In this document: positions 30,346 to 41,790 of the stretch, piece by piece
Layout: each line of letters begins with the position of its first letter
How positions within the stretch are numbered: the stretch's first letter is position 1
NCBI GenBank assembly: GCA_037783415.1
Contig: JAZGTN010000046.1
Span: 5,524,501-5,588,500 of the forward strand
Reading direction: 5' to 3'
From: Leptasterias polaris
Lineage: Eukaryota; Echinodermata; Asteroidea; Forcipulatida; Asteriidae
Length of the DNA: 64,000 nucleotides
The notes under the pieces: model-generated
Told to the model about the DNA's origin: nothing
Database searches by the model: none
What the model saw: only the letters and a program-made list of their open reading frames with translations
Program-made: the position numbers and the translations under genes

Positions 30346-30815
30346 GCCGAGTTGGATATGGGATGCAGACACACTATAGGCCTATTTTCCGTATTCCACC
30401 AGCATGTGTGTGATACATGTACACAGCCAAGACACAACTCAACTCTGTATTTTTAGCGCGCTGTCTCCAATGGGTACATTGAATCTTGATTAAAGATAAT
30501 TTTCATTTACACTACTTTATTAGTATTAGGCCTGCCTATCAAAGTTACAGATTCCTCGATTTGTTCATTATGTTGGGTGCAAAGTTGTCCTTTTTTTAAA
30601 TTTGCACGGTGTGCCATTTTGTGACGGCGCAAACTTTGTTTCCTCGCATAATTTAAAAATTTGCTCAGGATAGCTCAGGCGCAATCTTTGAACACCACGC
30701 GATCTTTGTTCTCACCACTTCACTTGTCATGAAATATACGCTGTATGAAGGAAATTTTCGTCCAAAGGTTGAAGGGGGGGGGGTAAGTTCGAAGTAGTGT
30801 TCTGCCAGATCTTAA

Positions 30816-31155
30816 AGGGTGTTTGTTGAAAAAGTAAAAATATAAACGTTCACAGATTCACACATAACTTACATGGTATAAATATAGTCATGATGGGATA
30901 CTCCCTTTGAAATATTTTTGCTTTAAATGCTTTTAGTTTTTGAGAAATGAGTAAAACAATTAGTTTTGATCTCATGAGTCGAAAACTCGATGTTTGAAAA
31001 CAGTGAAAACACTTAAGGTTTTTCCCCACTTTTCTCTGGTGATTGCAATGACCGATTGAGCTTATACTTGCACAGGTTTGTTGTTTCATGTATATGTTGG
31101 GATACACCAAGTGAGGATACTGGTCTTTGACATTTACCAAAAGTATAAACTCCCT
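30816..31155 (-). mobile_element. TTAA-flanked foldback, family 2, young copy A
   Basis: TTAA lies at 30812-30815 and 31156-31159, with ends AGGGTGTTTGT and AAACTCCCT. It is the inverted near-identical partner of 59659-60003: the accidental 69-codon frames beginning [15 protein letters not shown] differ at only a few positions. This suggests recent mobility. Confidence 0.7.
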
Positions 31156-31384
31156 TTAACTGTCTGAAGTGATACTTTTGTTCAAAACTTGGGAAAAATG
31201 TTGAGAAACGGGTCTGCTCACGAACAGTAAGTTCAGAATTTCTTGTGACATAACACAGGACAATCACGCTGCCAGATTCCCGTGTGATAATTAAACTGTG
31301 CTGCAACTTGTTGATAAACTTTCTGTTACAAAAGAATAACAAATTTGACAATTTGTTTGAATAATTGTGGGCTAAATAAACAAT

Positions 31385-31560
31385 GATTTGATAGTCGTTG
31401 CATCCTTAACCAGTTCAGGACCTCGGACCTCGTCTTCAGGACCTCTGAAGACGAGCAGAGTATACTGTCCGAAACGTCGAGACCAAACCGGCTCTTTTCA
31501 GAGCCAACACTCCTCCCAAAAGAGATTATACACATGGTTGTACCCGCAAGTTCACTACTA
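31385..31560 (+). repeat. Retroelement-like 3' fragment
   Basis: GACCTCGTCTTCAGGACCTC and CTGAAGACGAGCAGAGT form an imperfect inverted repeat followed by CTGTCCGAAACGTCGAGACC and AAACCGGCTCTTTTCAGAGC. Such phrases are typical of 3' ends of invertebrate non-LTR or Penelope-like elements. Family not assigned. Confidence 0.4.
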
Positions 31561-32247
31561 TTTACTTTTATAGTTATAGTTACTTCTTACTTTCAACACC
31601 ATGCAAAGCTTCAAACACCACTTAACCAGTTCAGTTAACGCTGGATTTCGAGTTAGCACGCCAATTTTTCCCCAGGTTCATGCCGGGAGATGAGTTTTTT
31701 ATTTTTATGTCACAATGGAAGTCTGGAACTAAGGCCATTTGTACTTTCCACACAGCATTCTCAACATAGCATGCCTAAAAACATAAAAACGTTTCACAAA
31801 TTTACATATTTGCAATATTTAAGCATTTTTAAATTTGCTATTCAAAATTTATGGACTGCTATGCAAAATTATTGTTTTGCTATACAAAAAAAAAATTGCA
31901 AAGCAGTTTTGCTACGCAAAAAATTAGGATGAAAATCGTTCCCTGGCCTACTAGTACTATTACTTAGGTAGTTCCTAGGTGAAAAATAAATAAAAGAGTT
32001 TTACTTCTGAAACATTGCAGTCTGATAATACATACCTAAAGAAGTAAACTGGTGTATAAAATTTGAAAATCGGATGTTTGGTTGCAAAGATACCTCTTTT
32101 TATGAGCTAGGATCGTTAAAAAACGCGGAGTAAAAATCTTGATCAATTCTTATTGTTTTCTTTATTTTAGCCATGGCGGAGCTTCAACACACAGCCTATG
32201 GATTGGACACTTACCGACACAAGAGGGCGAACTCTGTCAATGATTGC

Positions 32248-32355
32248 TCAGCTATTGCACAATACGAGACCCGTTCGTGATGGTTCGTTATGTTTTGCGT
32301 GACGTAGCAAGAAAAAGTAGCTGCAGAGTCTTTTAGCCTGAGCAGTTTTTAAATG
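32248..32355 (-). CDS. Unknown small gene, putative last exon
   Basis: After TTTTTGTGCAG the phase-0 frame reads HLKTAQAKRLCSYFFLLRHA and ends NS-TGA after 35 residues. Phase agreement supports it, but the content is unremarkable and an alternative terminal exon is possible. Confidence 0.35.
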   Translation of the reverse strand, partial: HLKTAQAKRLCSYFFLLRHAKHNEPSRTGLVLCNS

Positions 32356-33746
32356 CTGCACAAAAATTTCACACATGAATAAAGTCTTCTGTTTAGCCCA
32401 TAAGGTCACAATTTGATTTGGCTGTATATTTAATGGCATAAATTTAAGAAGAAAAGTTCAAAAACGTTTAAAACAAAGTAAAAAATAACCGAGATCTCCG
32501 TGAAAAATCTTACGTAATGCCTAAGAACGTCTGCTGCAACTTGCCGTTGAAATTTTCTCATTTCCTCAAGCCTATTTCTTGCTAAGTGCGAAAAACCAAC
32601 ATCGGGCTTATTCGGACATTCCCAAAGTTTTCCAAAGCTTTCCAGCCACAAGTTGATTGTCAGGTGAGGCACGAGTTTGAATGGGACCTTTGCGCACAAC
32701 TCTGCAGACTTGAATTGGGGTTGTGCTGTATTTTTTACAATATCTTCAAAACTGTAACTGTGATTTTGATAATATTTTGATGTAAGTAAGAAGAGATATG
32801 ACTTATGCTTGCTATTGAGTTTCAGCGTTGTGGAATAAACGAAACTTGACTTGTGTGTGTGGTGCGGGGAAATGTGGGCTGACGGAAGGGCATTTGTGGG
32901 GTCCTGACAACAATGGAATGTTAATGGACCCCACAAGGTCATTTCAATAGGAACAATTGGACCCCACAAGGGAATTCTTCAGAAAAGGGAATAATAGATA
33001 GTTCCCAGTAGACGCCATCTTTACAGGCAAATTGCATTTTGGTTTGCAGGCAGGCGCGTCAAGCGCTCAAATTATTAACGCAGCCGCGTCATTCACTAAC
33101 CAATCACGCAATGACTTGAGTTTTGTGAAATGTGCGCGTGCTGCACACGCTGTTCTCACGCGTAACACATGACTGTGTGTTCCAAATTGCCTGTAAAGAT
33201 GGCCGATTTACGTCATATGATATTGCAACACCTGTGCGTGATAACCAGCCAACTGGTGGTGTTTGCACAGTATCAAGCAGAAGCAGAAACCTATCTATAG
33301 AACAACAGTCCCCACAAACCGGATCCGTCATGTCCGCACGGGTTCCTACCTCCATGGCTAGTACACAGTGTAGTCATGGCCATGATGGCTGATCATGATG
33401 GTGGTCAACCCGTCAAGGTCAAATAATACATGACCAGCATATGAACAAAATTTCAGCTTCTTAAAATCAGGTAAAAATATCAACAAACATTAGAACGATT
33501 CAGAGTGTTCTGCAGGGAATTGCTGTACCATGAGGAATTATTTGTTGTCGTTTAAATTTTATAGCAATAGCAATGCATTGTGCACGAAGGAGACTGGCCT
33601 GCGCCTCCGATCCCTGATGTTGTCAAGTCCGTCTGGGTCATAATTGACAATTTCTGATTTATTTTAACACTTTCCAAACTTCAGTTTTACCTTATTCATG
33701 AATTTCACTCACCTCTGTTGTTGATATCCAGTGGCAATGTTTCCAT
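32248..33746 (-). CDS. Small four-exon protein of unknown function (about 150 residues)
   Basis: A phase-consistent model joins METLPLDINNR, MEVGTRADMTDPVCGDCC, a well-formed 81-codon exon beginning YSFEDIVKNTAQPQFKSAEL, and a final exon ending in TGA. All junctions are GT/AG and every split codon is completed in frame. The central exon looks like real protein, with an even helix-like pattern and Cys, Trp and Pro spread through it, including LTINLWLESFGKLWECP and RNRLEEMRKFQRQVAADVL. I do not recognise the family and see no signal peptide or membrane segment. Exon 2 has a mediocre acceptor and exon 4 could be fortuitous. A CRE and an ETS-like site lie upstream. An upstream 24-codon frame ends just before the chosen ATG. 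Confidence 0.5.
32514..32757 (-). CDS. Unknown small gene, exon 3 (main exon)
   Basis: Acceptor AAAATCACAG and donor TAC|GTAAGA bound 81 full codons containing VPFKLVPHLTINLWLESFGK. It is the best-supported exon of the model. The longer open frame on both sides of it is intron read-through. Confidence 0.6.
33014..33203. mobile_element. 190-bp foldback (GCCATCTTTACAGGCAAATT)
   Basis: GCCATCTTTACAGGCAAATT and AATTGCCTGTAAAGATGGC are inverted ends. The element lies in the intron between exons 2 and 3 of the small unknown gene and its left arm explains the long frame running out of exon 2. Confidence 0.65.
33291..33357 (-). CDS. Unknown small gene, exon 2
   Basis: It lies between TGTGTACTAG and ATAG|GTTTCT and encodes MEVGTRADMTDPVCGDCCSI plus D. 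Its phases (2 in, 2 out) exactly match exon 1 and exon 3. A transcript could also start at the internal Met. Confidence 0.45.
33713..33746 (-). CDS. Unknown small gene, exon 1
   Basis: ATG followed by ETLPLDINNR and a consensus donor GAG|GTGAGT. The donor quality is the main argument; 34 bp of coding sequence carry little information. Confidence 0.5.
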
Positions 33747-33869
33747 AGCTATTACAATTTGGCTGTTCCATCACCCTCAAAAAGTCCCTTCTGTGCACAT
33801 TTCGCCTCCAACCCGCACTCTTTCATATAAGACACAATTATTGTACCATGTTTTCTGCACTTCTTGCAC

Positions 33870-33935
33870 TTCTTCCGGTTATTTTCTCGTAATTGCTAGG
33901 CTAGAGGCATGCAATACCAAGCAGTGACGTCATCA
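33870..33935 (-). promoter_or_regulatory. Putative promoter: ETS-like site and CRE
   Basis: A palindromic CRE, TGACGTCA, lies at 33925-33932 and CTTCCGGT (ACCGGAAG on the minus strand) at 33872-33879, 126-186 bp upstream of the proposed ATG at 33746. There is no TATA box. CRE plus ETS motifs near a start are typical of broadly expressed animal genes. The motifs are seen directly; their use is inferred. Confidence 0.4.
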
Positions 33936-35257
33936 GTTACCAGTTCGCTTGAGGGCGCTGTTTACATTGCACCATCATTGCACAAAAATCAGGGGGGCGG
34001 AAGGGGTTTGCGCAATCATTTGCGATCGCTGTTGGGGTACACTCCATTTTAAAAATAGGTAATGACCATTAAAAAACAAAAAGAAATCCATGTATACCGT
34101 TAAAATTCTCTCTTTATCAGCACTGAAAACATAACAGTGTATATCGTAAGAGAATTTTCAATTGTTGAGATGCTTAATTTTAAATAAAGTGCGTAAAAAT
34201 ATTATCGAAAATTTTCCGTTGGTTTATTGCAGCGGCTAACGTGTATGAATGGGTCCAGGTGGGAATTTCGTTACAAATGGTCTCCCCTAAAATGGCTACA
34301 AATATCGACATAATGTGAAAACAATTATCGTTCATCCTCTGATTTTTTTCCATTAACGTAATATTTAGGAATAGATCTTTCATTCCTGAAAGTTTAATCA
34401 AAATCCCTCGGTACATCCTCTAGATATTTGACGATTTTTTTGGAGAGAATGGATCCCGCCAATACTTAGTTTGCGTTCAAACGATCTCTGTTGACGGCCG
34501 GACGGGAACATTTGCCGCAGGTAATTATAATTCTGAGGCAACATACACATCTTAAACAGATATGTTATACATGTCGTTTAGGTTAAATATATGTTGTTTA
34601 TTAAATAGTTAATTTACTGAAGCAGTTGGCAAGGCAAAAAAACAATTTACAAATGTTTTCTGGTGTAAAGATTTTGTGAATTTACAACATTTGAAGATAA
34701 CAATACCCTCTGATAATGGACTCGTCCAGGCAGTCTCAACGGCACGCAGCGGAGAGCAACCGTAAATTCAAATAGTGTGTACTGTGCATACAAAAGTACG
34801 TGGGGAGCTAGCTTCGACCAGTTCACGTCGCGATGGTCGAATGAGATTATTTTCAACGTAGGTGGCGCGCTGGTGGCGCTACCCCTTCCGCCCCCACCCC
34901 CCCTGGCACAAATCAATGTTTCTGGGAAGGTTCACTCCGGGTACTTTGCAACCAATTGGGCAGAGTATTATTATGCGGGCATGGTTTTTGTATGGGTACA
35001 GTGCAATACACCTGATTGGAATTCTACTTTATTCTCCCCAAAAGGGTAATAATAATGGCTAAACAAAAGTTGTAGTGGAATTATATCAGTAGTCAGTGTT
35101 ATGATCCCAAGATCTGATATGAAATGCCGTGGAATAAGCTTAATTATCTAGACGGAAGTTGTTTTTTTGTTAGCGTTAAGTTTCTTTGAAACTTTGGTAA
35201 GCCCCTGAATTGAAGGGACAGGTCTGTGGAAAAAAATGTCAAAACTATTTATTTTGC

Positions 35258-35365
35258 GCCCTCGAAATATTATTTCGTTCCCTCGAAATAATAATTCGTT
35301 CCGACGAAATAACTTATTTAGAGGGGGAACAATTATTTTTTGAGGAAACAAAATGATTTCGAAGT
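35258..35365. repeat. Cluster of CGAAAT/ATTTCG short inverted words
   Basis: CTCGAAATATTATTTCG, TTCCCTCGAAATAATAATTC, CGACGAAATAAC and GAACAATTATTTTTTGAGG occur within about 110 bp in alternating orientation, making several possible small hairpins. Its origin is not known. Confidence 0.4.
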
Positions 35366-36544
35366 TTTTTTGTTTGTTTACCTGTCCCAAGCACAAGGGC
35401 TCCGTTCTTTGGGTGAGATGCAATTTGAGTAGTTTTGCTGCTGCAGCTGCATGCAGTATATAGAGTAGCTAAATTACCGTTACTTGGCGGATAAAAGCAC
35501 CAAATTTGGTATGAGGCTCCCTTAGGGCCTACTTATTAAGATTAGCCTAGGAGCCCTCCGGAATTTTTAATTTTTTTCATGTAAAACACATCAAAATGGC
35601 CGACATTTATGATAAAATACCACTTTTTCAAGTTCTGGGAGACCTAAGAAGCTCAGGTTTGTTGCCAAGTTTGTGACTTTTAGGTAGTTGGACAATAAAC
35701 TAGTACCAAAAACATTTTTCAAATATCATAAATACTACCGTTGTTCAACTTCCAATCAAACTCTACCCTCTTCGAGGGCGGTTCCCGGAATTTTGAAGGG
35801 GAGGGGAGTTGAGGCCTTTAGGTTTTTGTTTCATCTATACAAAACGTTCACCATATACCAATGTATACAGATAATTAATAACCACTCCACTCCTTATTAA
35901 TAATTGTTAAAATGTTTTATTTTATTTATTTATTTATATTTTTATACATTCTTTTTTTTAGGGGGGGGTCGGAGCAGGGAGGTCGACCTCTCTTCCTGAT
36001 CTGTCTCTGCTTTTCTGGTTGGTTGGAAGTCATGTTTTATCACCCAACAATGTGAATAAACATTCGTGAATCATAGGGCCTATGCATCTCAATAACTATA
36101 TAAAACTCATTATTTTTAAGCAAATAAGAAATAAACATCAAGGCTTTATGAAGAGAAATAACCGCGATCTCAGACTTGAAATCAAGTCTAGGGGCTATTG
36201 TGAGTGCTGCCCGTTGTTGAAAGTGCCCTGGTCAACAGGCAAACATTATTTTGCCTCCGAAGAAACTCCTTGGAGAATGAGGATGGGAAGTCAGTGAGGG
36301 TCAGTTACTCCCAGTACAAACTTACCTTCCACCCGGTCCACTGAAACCCCTTGAGATATTTAGTTCCAATTGCAAGGCGGGTGCGACACCAATAAGTGCA
36401 CAAGCAAGAAGCATGACCTTGGCTGCTCTTGAATGTGTGGAGAATACACAATTTTGATTTGTGCTAACTCACCAGAGCTGGTCATGTTTATGATGACGCA
36501 TAAAACTAAACACCAAGATAAACCCGGAATTATACTAAAAACCC

Positions 36545-37160
36545 TGATAATCATGATTGGATGCTTAGATAAAAAGTTAGTTTTATTGCGGCAAAATATT
36601 ATTTTTATAGGACCTATAATTATAATGGTGACAACTAACTTTAATACATAATTCTTCATATAAAAAAAATCAAGAATTGTGCTAACACAATCAGTGACCA
36701 TAAAACATGGTCTAGCAACTTCAATTTTCATTAATGGATGCTTAGATACAAAATTACTCTAAATCTCTAAATCTCTAAAAATCTACTTTTTAAAGCATTT
36801 TTCACATATTATTGTTATGCAAATAATTATCCAGAAATGCGCTAATAACGTATACACTACCCATGAAACATGAGTCTAGACACTCAATTTGTCATTATTG
36901 GATGCATAGATACAGAATTGCTGCAAAAAGTCTACTTTTTGTAATGGCGGCAGCTAAATTGAATATTTTACATATTGTTGTGCGCATAATTCATCCAGAA
37001 ATGTGCTTAATTATTCATTAACCCTAAAAACATGGGTCTAGACACCTCATCTGTCAACATTAGATGCCTAGAAACAGAGTTATAGCCATAAATGTTGTTT
37101 TCTTTTAACGGCAACAGCTAATTCGCATATTATGCAAATTTGAAGCTTTTCAACTAAATA
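36545..37160. repeat. Degenerate 162-184-bp tandem repeat, about four units
   Basis: Unit starts of the type GGATGCTTAGATA occur at about 36549, 36733, 36899 and (diverged) 37061. Shared words in the same order include CATATT, ATTCATCCAGAAATG, AAACATGGGTCTAGACAC and ATTGGATGC. The array is old, with marked divergence among units. Confidence 0.65.
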
Positions 37161-38104
37161 TATTAAAATAGACTTTTAGTATGGTATTCTGGGGACATAA
37201 ATGAAATGCATAGAAGTGAAAACAATTATTTTGCAATTAGTGTCATGGTGGGTCAACAACTTTGACTGCACTATAGTCGGAAAGCAATATCGGTATTATG
37301 TTGGTTGGAACGTAAGACCATTGCTGGCTGTATCACATTAGCACATTGGTTTTACGTTGGCCAACGTTGGTTTTTAGTCGGAAAGCAACATTGGCATTGT
37401 GTTGGTAGCTTGCGATAAGACCAAAGTTGGCTCTAGGTCGGCATTATCAGAGTGTTTTTTACATCGGCACTCAGAGTTGAGCCGACGTTCACAACTAATT
37501 AACACAATGCGTTGATATATTAAACATTGCAAAATATTTTGATAATGGTTAACATTTTGTGGATAAGATGGCAGCGTTTAGACATGGTTTTAAATCAGAG
37601 CCATTGGTAATTTAGGGAAAGTTACCGACAAGTTTTATAAGTAACGTTTTCACAACATTGAATTTTGGCATGTATTAGCTTACAACTATAGTTAGCTTTT
37701 GACATCACAAACAATGATAGCTCTCAATTTAATTGTCTATATTGGTTTTAATAAATACACTGGCCAATATAAAGTACAATCCAATATTTGTAACTAAAAC
37801 AGTTTTGAAGTAAATCTTTTTCATTGGCCCTTACATTAAGGTTATAAATGGGGCTGATGTTGGGCCAATGTTGGGCACGTATTTAACCAACAAATCCATT
37901 TTGATGGTGCGACCATGTAGGAAGGAAATACAATTTCCTTCCTCCATGGTGCTACATTGGCCCAACATAGTGATGTTATCTGATCTGGGTACAGACAACC
38001 CTTCAGTTTCAGTTCAGTTTACTTTCACTTTATGCATAAGTTTTGTTCAGTTTATTTAACCCTCAGTCAATTATTGAAATCCCCGAAATAATGACTCTGT
38101 GAAT

Positions 38105-38929
38105 CTATTGGGTTTGGCTGGCCGTAGGCCTACTGAAATACAGAAAAATGTAACAAACACCAGCAGATAGCATTACGACATATAATGTGAATACAACAAA
38201 CACTGCTACGCCTGCCCCAACACCCCACCTCCCACCAAGAAAGGTCGATACGTCCAGGCCACCAAGAAACGAGTGTCCCAACAGTGCCGAACTTTTCACC
38301 CTTCGAGACAACTTCTCAACACTCAAGCCAGATCCAGAGGCCTCATTCAGGCGGGTCTCCACCGCGGACTCAATTTCTCTTGCGTTACTGCAGAAAGACA
38401 GTAGCTCGTAACACATTGTCTTGGCGAACTCAACACAGTCATCCAGAAGCACTCTAAACCGCTTCGGGGAAGCTCTCAGAATTGAAAGTTCGATTCCGTG
38501 AATTGATAACTGTTTGTATCTATTTATGTAGAATGATCTTTCAATGCGTCCCTTTATCTCGCTAAAAAAATTCATCTTGTGGCGAATTTTGTACATCCTC
38601 TGCTCCACTGATTCGAAGCACAGCTCGGTCTCCCAAACGAGTAGCTGGCTCGGGATAGCGAAGGGATCATCCGGGATGTCTCCAAAGACGTCCAAGGGAT
38701 CGCTGTTAGGGGTAGGGGCGTTTGCTGGAACGCACATCACGAACGCGTGCCAGTTCTTGTTCACGCAAATGAAGACATCGTAGTCGGTTCTGACTCCCGT
38801 TGCGAGGAGTGTCTGGATTGTGTTGGCATCCTTGTCGCGGTGGGCGATCACCGTCGCTGTGTTTAGGTCGCCAACGTTGTTGACGTGGTAGGCTAATGGC
38901 TCGAATGACCGAATGCTACTCTCGACCAT
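38105..38929 (-). CDS. Intronless orphan protein with C-terminal membrane anchor (274 residues)
   Basis: A single 274-codon frame with balanced protein-like composition, starting MVESSIRSFEPLAYHVNNVG. I recognise no family. The N-terminal half contains YDVFICVNKNWHAFVMCVP, which reads like an alternating beta-strand segment with one histidine, and LVWETELCFESVEQRM. The middle is helical (ERSFYINRYKQLSIHGIELS). The end has one strong hydrophobic stretch, residues about 236-264, with VGAGVAVFVVFTLYVVML, followed by a short FSRPTASQTQ tail. There is no N-terminal signal, so a tail-anchored or type II topology is likely. It has no detectable introns and is not flanked by obvious transposon ends. 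It could be a lineage-specific gene or a retrocopy. Confidence 0.65.
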   Translation of the reverse strand: MVESSIRSFEPLAYHVNNVGDLNTATVIAHRDKDANTIQTLLATGVRTDYDVFICVNKNWHAFVMCVPANAPTPNSDPLDVFGDIPDDPFAIPSQLLVWETELCFESVEQRMYKIRHKMNFFSEIKGRIERSFYINRYKQLSIHGIELSILRASPKRFRVLLDDCVEFAKTMCYELLSFCSNAREIESAVETRLNEASGSGLSVEKLSRRVKSSALLGHSFLGGLDVSTFLGGRWGVGAGVAVFVVFTLYVVMLSAGVCYIFLYFSRPTASQTQ

Positions 38930-39507
38930 TTCAGGGTGTGTTTTTGACTGTCATCCACTTGCAATACGATCATGTGAAAACACCAACACCAATGCTATAA
39001 CACAACATTATCATATTCTGATCATAATACGGGCGTATAGCCATAAATACGTATACCCTTTTGATCGAGTATAAAAGGCATTATGCACGCGAACTTTGAG
39101 CTGCACTACGTCATTTTCACCGAGCGCATAGCAAATCTGGGAATTCCAAATCACTCGCGCCATTACGAAACCACGACTACACTACATTGTTTGAATTTGT
39201 CAATTCTGGTTTCATGTTTCCTTAACAATACTACATGAAGGTGTAGGCAGGCATAGGCCTACCTGTAGGCCTATTAATGTTGCAGGTTTTGCTTTAATAC
39301 TTCAAACACTCACAGCTCACATCATTCACACTTTAAGGGGAATTGCCTTCAAATCTCTCAAAATTATACTGTTTTGGAATTGGTCCTGATCATTTTTTTT
39401 TTTAAGTTGTGTATGCACAAAAACACCGAGAGTGTCTTGTAATTAGTGATTAGTGATTACAAAAAATACTAAATTTGCTATGCATAGGCCTACCACCAGC
39501 TGAACAA

Positions 39508-39581
39508 ACGGTCCGCTATATTTGTTGAGGCAAAAATCTAATAAATAAACAAATACTGGTTCTGCCAAAATAGCGGACCGT
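39508..39581. repeat. Inverted repeat ACGGTCCGCTAT / ATAGCGGACCGT
   Basis: A 12-bp perfect stem encloses an AT-rich 50-bp loop. The arms resemble the GGCGGACCGTGTTAG word at the centre of the palindrome 58154-58572, so it may be a remnant of the same family. Confidence 0.45.
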
Positions 39582-39767
39582 GTTAAACAAAATGCACACA
39601 TTTTCAAGGGGAAATTATGTGAACCGTTATATTCACATAAAAAATATATTTCCAAAAATCAATCATTTAAACACCTTTAAATGCCAAAAGCGCCCAAATC
39701 CGCAGGCAATGTGAGCCCCTTAAGCTTTCCCAAATTTGTCAATACTGGGAATGCTCCTTAAAAAACT

Positions 39768-39905
39768 GGGGCCAATTTCATAGCGCTGCTTACGGCCGAT
39801 TTTGTGCTAACTGTTCGAGTCTCCAATTCACATCACTGCTAAAGTGCTAACCGTAAGCACGGAAAAAACCATGCTAACCTTCCGGTGCTTACTGTATGAA
39901 AATGA
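39768..39905. mobile_element. Short foldback element (AATTTCAT family), copy 3
   Basis: GGGGCCAATTTCATAGCGCT and the right-hand TGCTTACTGTATGAAAATGA are inverted relatives, with GCTTAC and GTAAGC words in the interior. Same family as 367-536 and 8592-8767. Confidence 0.5.
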
Positions 39906-40129
39906 ATGACGTATAACAATGCACATCTATGGTGAACGCCCAAGCTTGCCACCTAATTTTCTTGCCATTATAGCCAACCTGTGAAATACGCTTACGGTTT
40001 GTTTGTTGGGGTGTTTGTTTGTTTGTTTGTTTGTTTTTTAAGAGCACTATTTAAATGTTTTACGTGAGTTGTTTTAATGTTTTGTCACAGCGCATATTGT
40101 TTCTTTGTGAGTGGGTGTTCCCTTCAAGA

Positions 40130-40650
40130 GTCATGTCAGGCCAAGTATAGCGTCGTATAGCTTGTGCTGATATAGCTCTCTGGTATAGCCTGTGATTAAA
40201 AATAAAGCGATGATAAAATAGCCCGGTGAAACTGCACAGCAAAATAGCTTATACTGAAATAATCGGTGGTGAAACGGCCCGATTAAATAGCCTGCTAAAA
40301 TAGCCCACTGAAATTGCCTGTGCTGAAATGAAGCTGTGGTGAAATAGCCGAGCGGAATACCCTATATTGAAATAGCCTGCGGTGAAATGGCCCAATTAAA
40401 CAGCACAGTGAAATAGCCCAGTGATATTATTAGTTGTTACATAATGAATTACCCTGTGATGAAATAGCCCAATGAAATAGCACCGTGAAATGGCTCGTGG
40501 TGAAACAGCGCGATGAATAAGCCCAGTAAAAAATAGCCCCATACAGTTAAAATAGCCTTTTGAAAAAGCACAGGAAAGGCTGTGGTGAAATAGCACAGTA
40601 ATCAACTTAGTGAAACAGACTGTAAAACCATGGTAAAACAAAGACATCCT
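40130..40650. repeat. GAAATAGCC-rich degenerate tandem tract
   Basis: TGAAATAGCCC, TGAAATGGCCC, GAAACAGC and similar words recur about every 12-16 bp for half a kilobase, with no exact period. It looks like an old short-unit satellite. Apparent frames on the minus strand through it encode no recognisable protein. Confidence 0.65.
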
Positions 40651-41674
40651 AATGAATGGCCTGTTCAGAGAAATAAAGGAAAACAGTAATAAACAGATCT
40701 AGTGACGAGGTTTACTATTTATTTAATTTATTGTAATTCTTTGGACAATACAATATTATAAGCAGAGGCCGCCGAGGGAAAGACAGCAATCAAAAAACTG
40801 TCATCAAAAAGGATGTGCCTTCCCAGACCCTGGTCATTTCAAAGAATTAAAAATGTATATATATATAATACACAGAAATCTTAAATTGTAGTGAAAAGTA
40901 AAACAAAATATGTTAGATAAAATAAGTATTAAAAATGTGTATATATTATATACAAAAAACACCGTAACTTAAGACCCCCCAAATAAAAGCAGAAATACTA
41001 ACAAGGCGAACTGAAATTTAAAAAAATTATAAGGAAAGAGCCGAAGAAAAATATTTATAACGCCATTTTTATCATTTACTGCCATGATGTGAACAAAAGG
41101 GGTAAAATTAAATAAAATGCCATGATAATATATATTTTTGTAATTTACACTGATTAACAATGCGTGGTTGAGATGCTGGTCGGCATTTTTTTTAACCGAG
41201 GCCTAGCTCATCCATGCATCTTTGAATTTGCTTCGTCGCCGGTTCAATGCATTTTTAACAATAAAAGGCCGTCGATTAGTATTTTTTGTTTGTGGCTGGC
41301 TGTTTTATTATGTTTTAAAAACACATTTTCATGGCTGTATGAATAATACATTGAGTTCACATATATACGAGTGCTACGGTTGTCCGAAGATAACATCTTA
41401 GTAAATGTTACTGTTGCCATAATTATTTTGGAATAACTCCGCTGAAAGGTGAGTTGATTACTAGGATCAACAATTGTATACTTTTTTTAGCTGAAGCAAA
41501 ACACAATCGGTTTTATATGATGCGCGGTAGTTCAATGGGACCTTCGGAAAACCGTTTGTAAGCAGGGTTGCCGCGAGCGTGTGTTTCTAAAATGTATGTA
41601 CGACGCCATATTTTGGTCAGGGTTCACTACACACCCGTAGAATCGAATTAGGAATTAGGAAACCCTGCAAACAA

Positions 41675-41790
41675 GACTAGAGTGCTTGCTAAGTGAACCA
41701 GAAACACTGGGGTTAATCCCTACTCTTCCACCGATAAGTGTGCTTGGTTATTTTACGTGCACCGGGACATCCTACCCGAAGGACATTGTT
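41675..41790 (-). repeat. SINE body fragment, reverse orientation
   Basis: Read in reverse it contains AGTAGGGATTAACCCCAGTG and TTTCTGGTTCACTTAGCAAG, matching 62480-62525 and 155-225. No head is present. Confidence 0.6.

Larger units (their letters stand above)
25870..32247. other. Repeat-rich DNA between the DNAJC14-like gene and the small minus-strand gene
   Basis: I see no gene I can support. The stretch holds a degenerate SINE (26220-26505), a foldback (26824-26927), ACATGTAC-rich DNA, and several elements listed separately. An untranslated first exon and promoter of the DNAJC14-like gene should lie here but I cannot place them. Confidence 0.5.
33936..38104. other. Intergenic DNA without a supportable gene
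   Basis: The stretch is AT-rich. A TTTCGTTCCCTCGAAAT-type set of short inverted words lies at 35258-35365, and a degenerate tandem array at 36545-37160 is listed separately. Words such as GTCGGAAAGCAA recur at 37276 and 37380. No coding frame over 100 codons shows protein-like composition. Confidence 0.5.

Noticed and set aside
32430..32969. 179-codon continuous minus-strand frame as one gene
   Set aside because: Only the middle 81 codons lie between good splice sites; both flanks look like intron read-through and the upstream part ends in low-quality sequence.
39060..39080. TATA box (GTATAAAAGG) on the plus strand as a promoter
   Set aside because: No plus-strand gene follows within several kilobases, and the nearby 274-residue gene is on the other strand.
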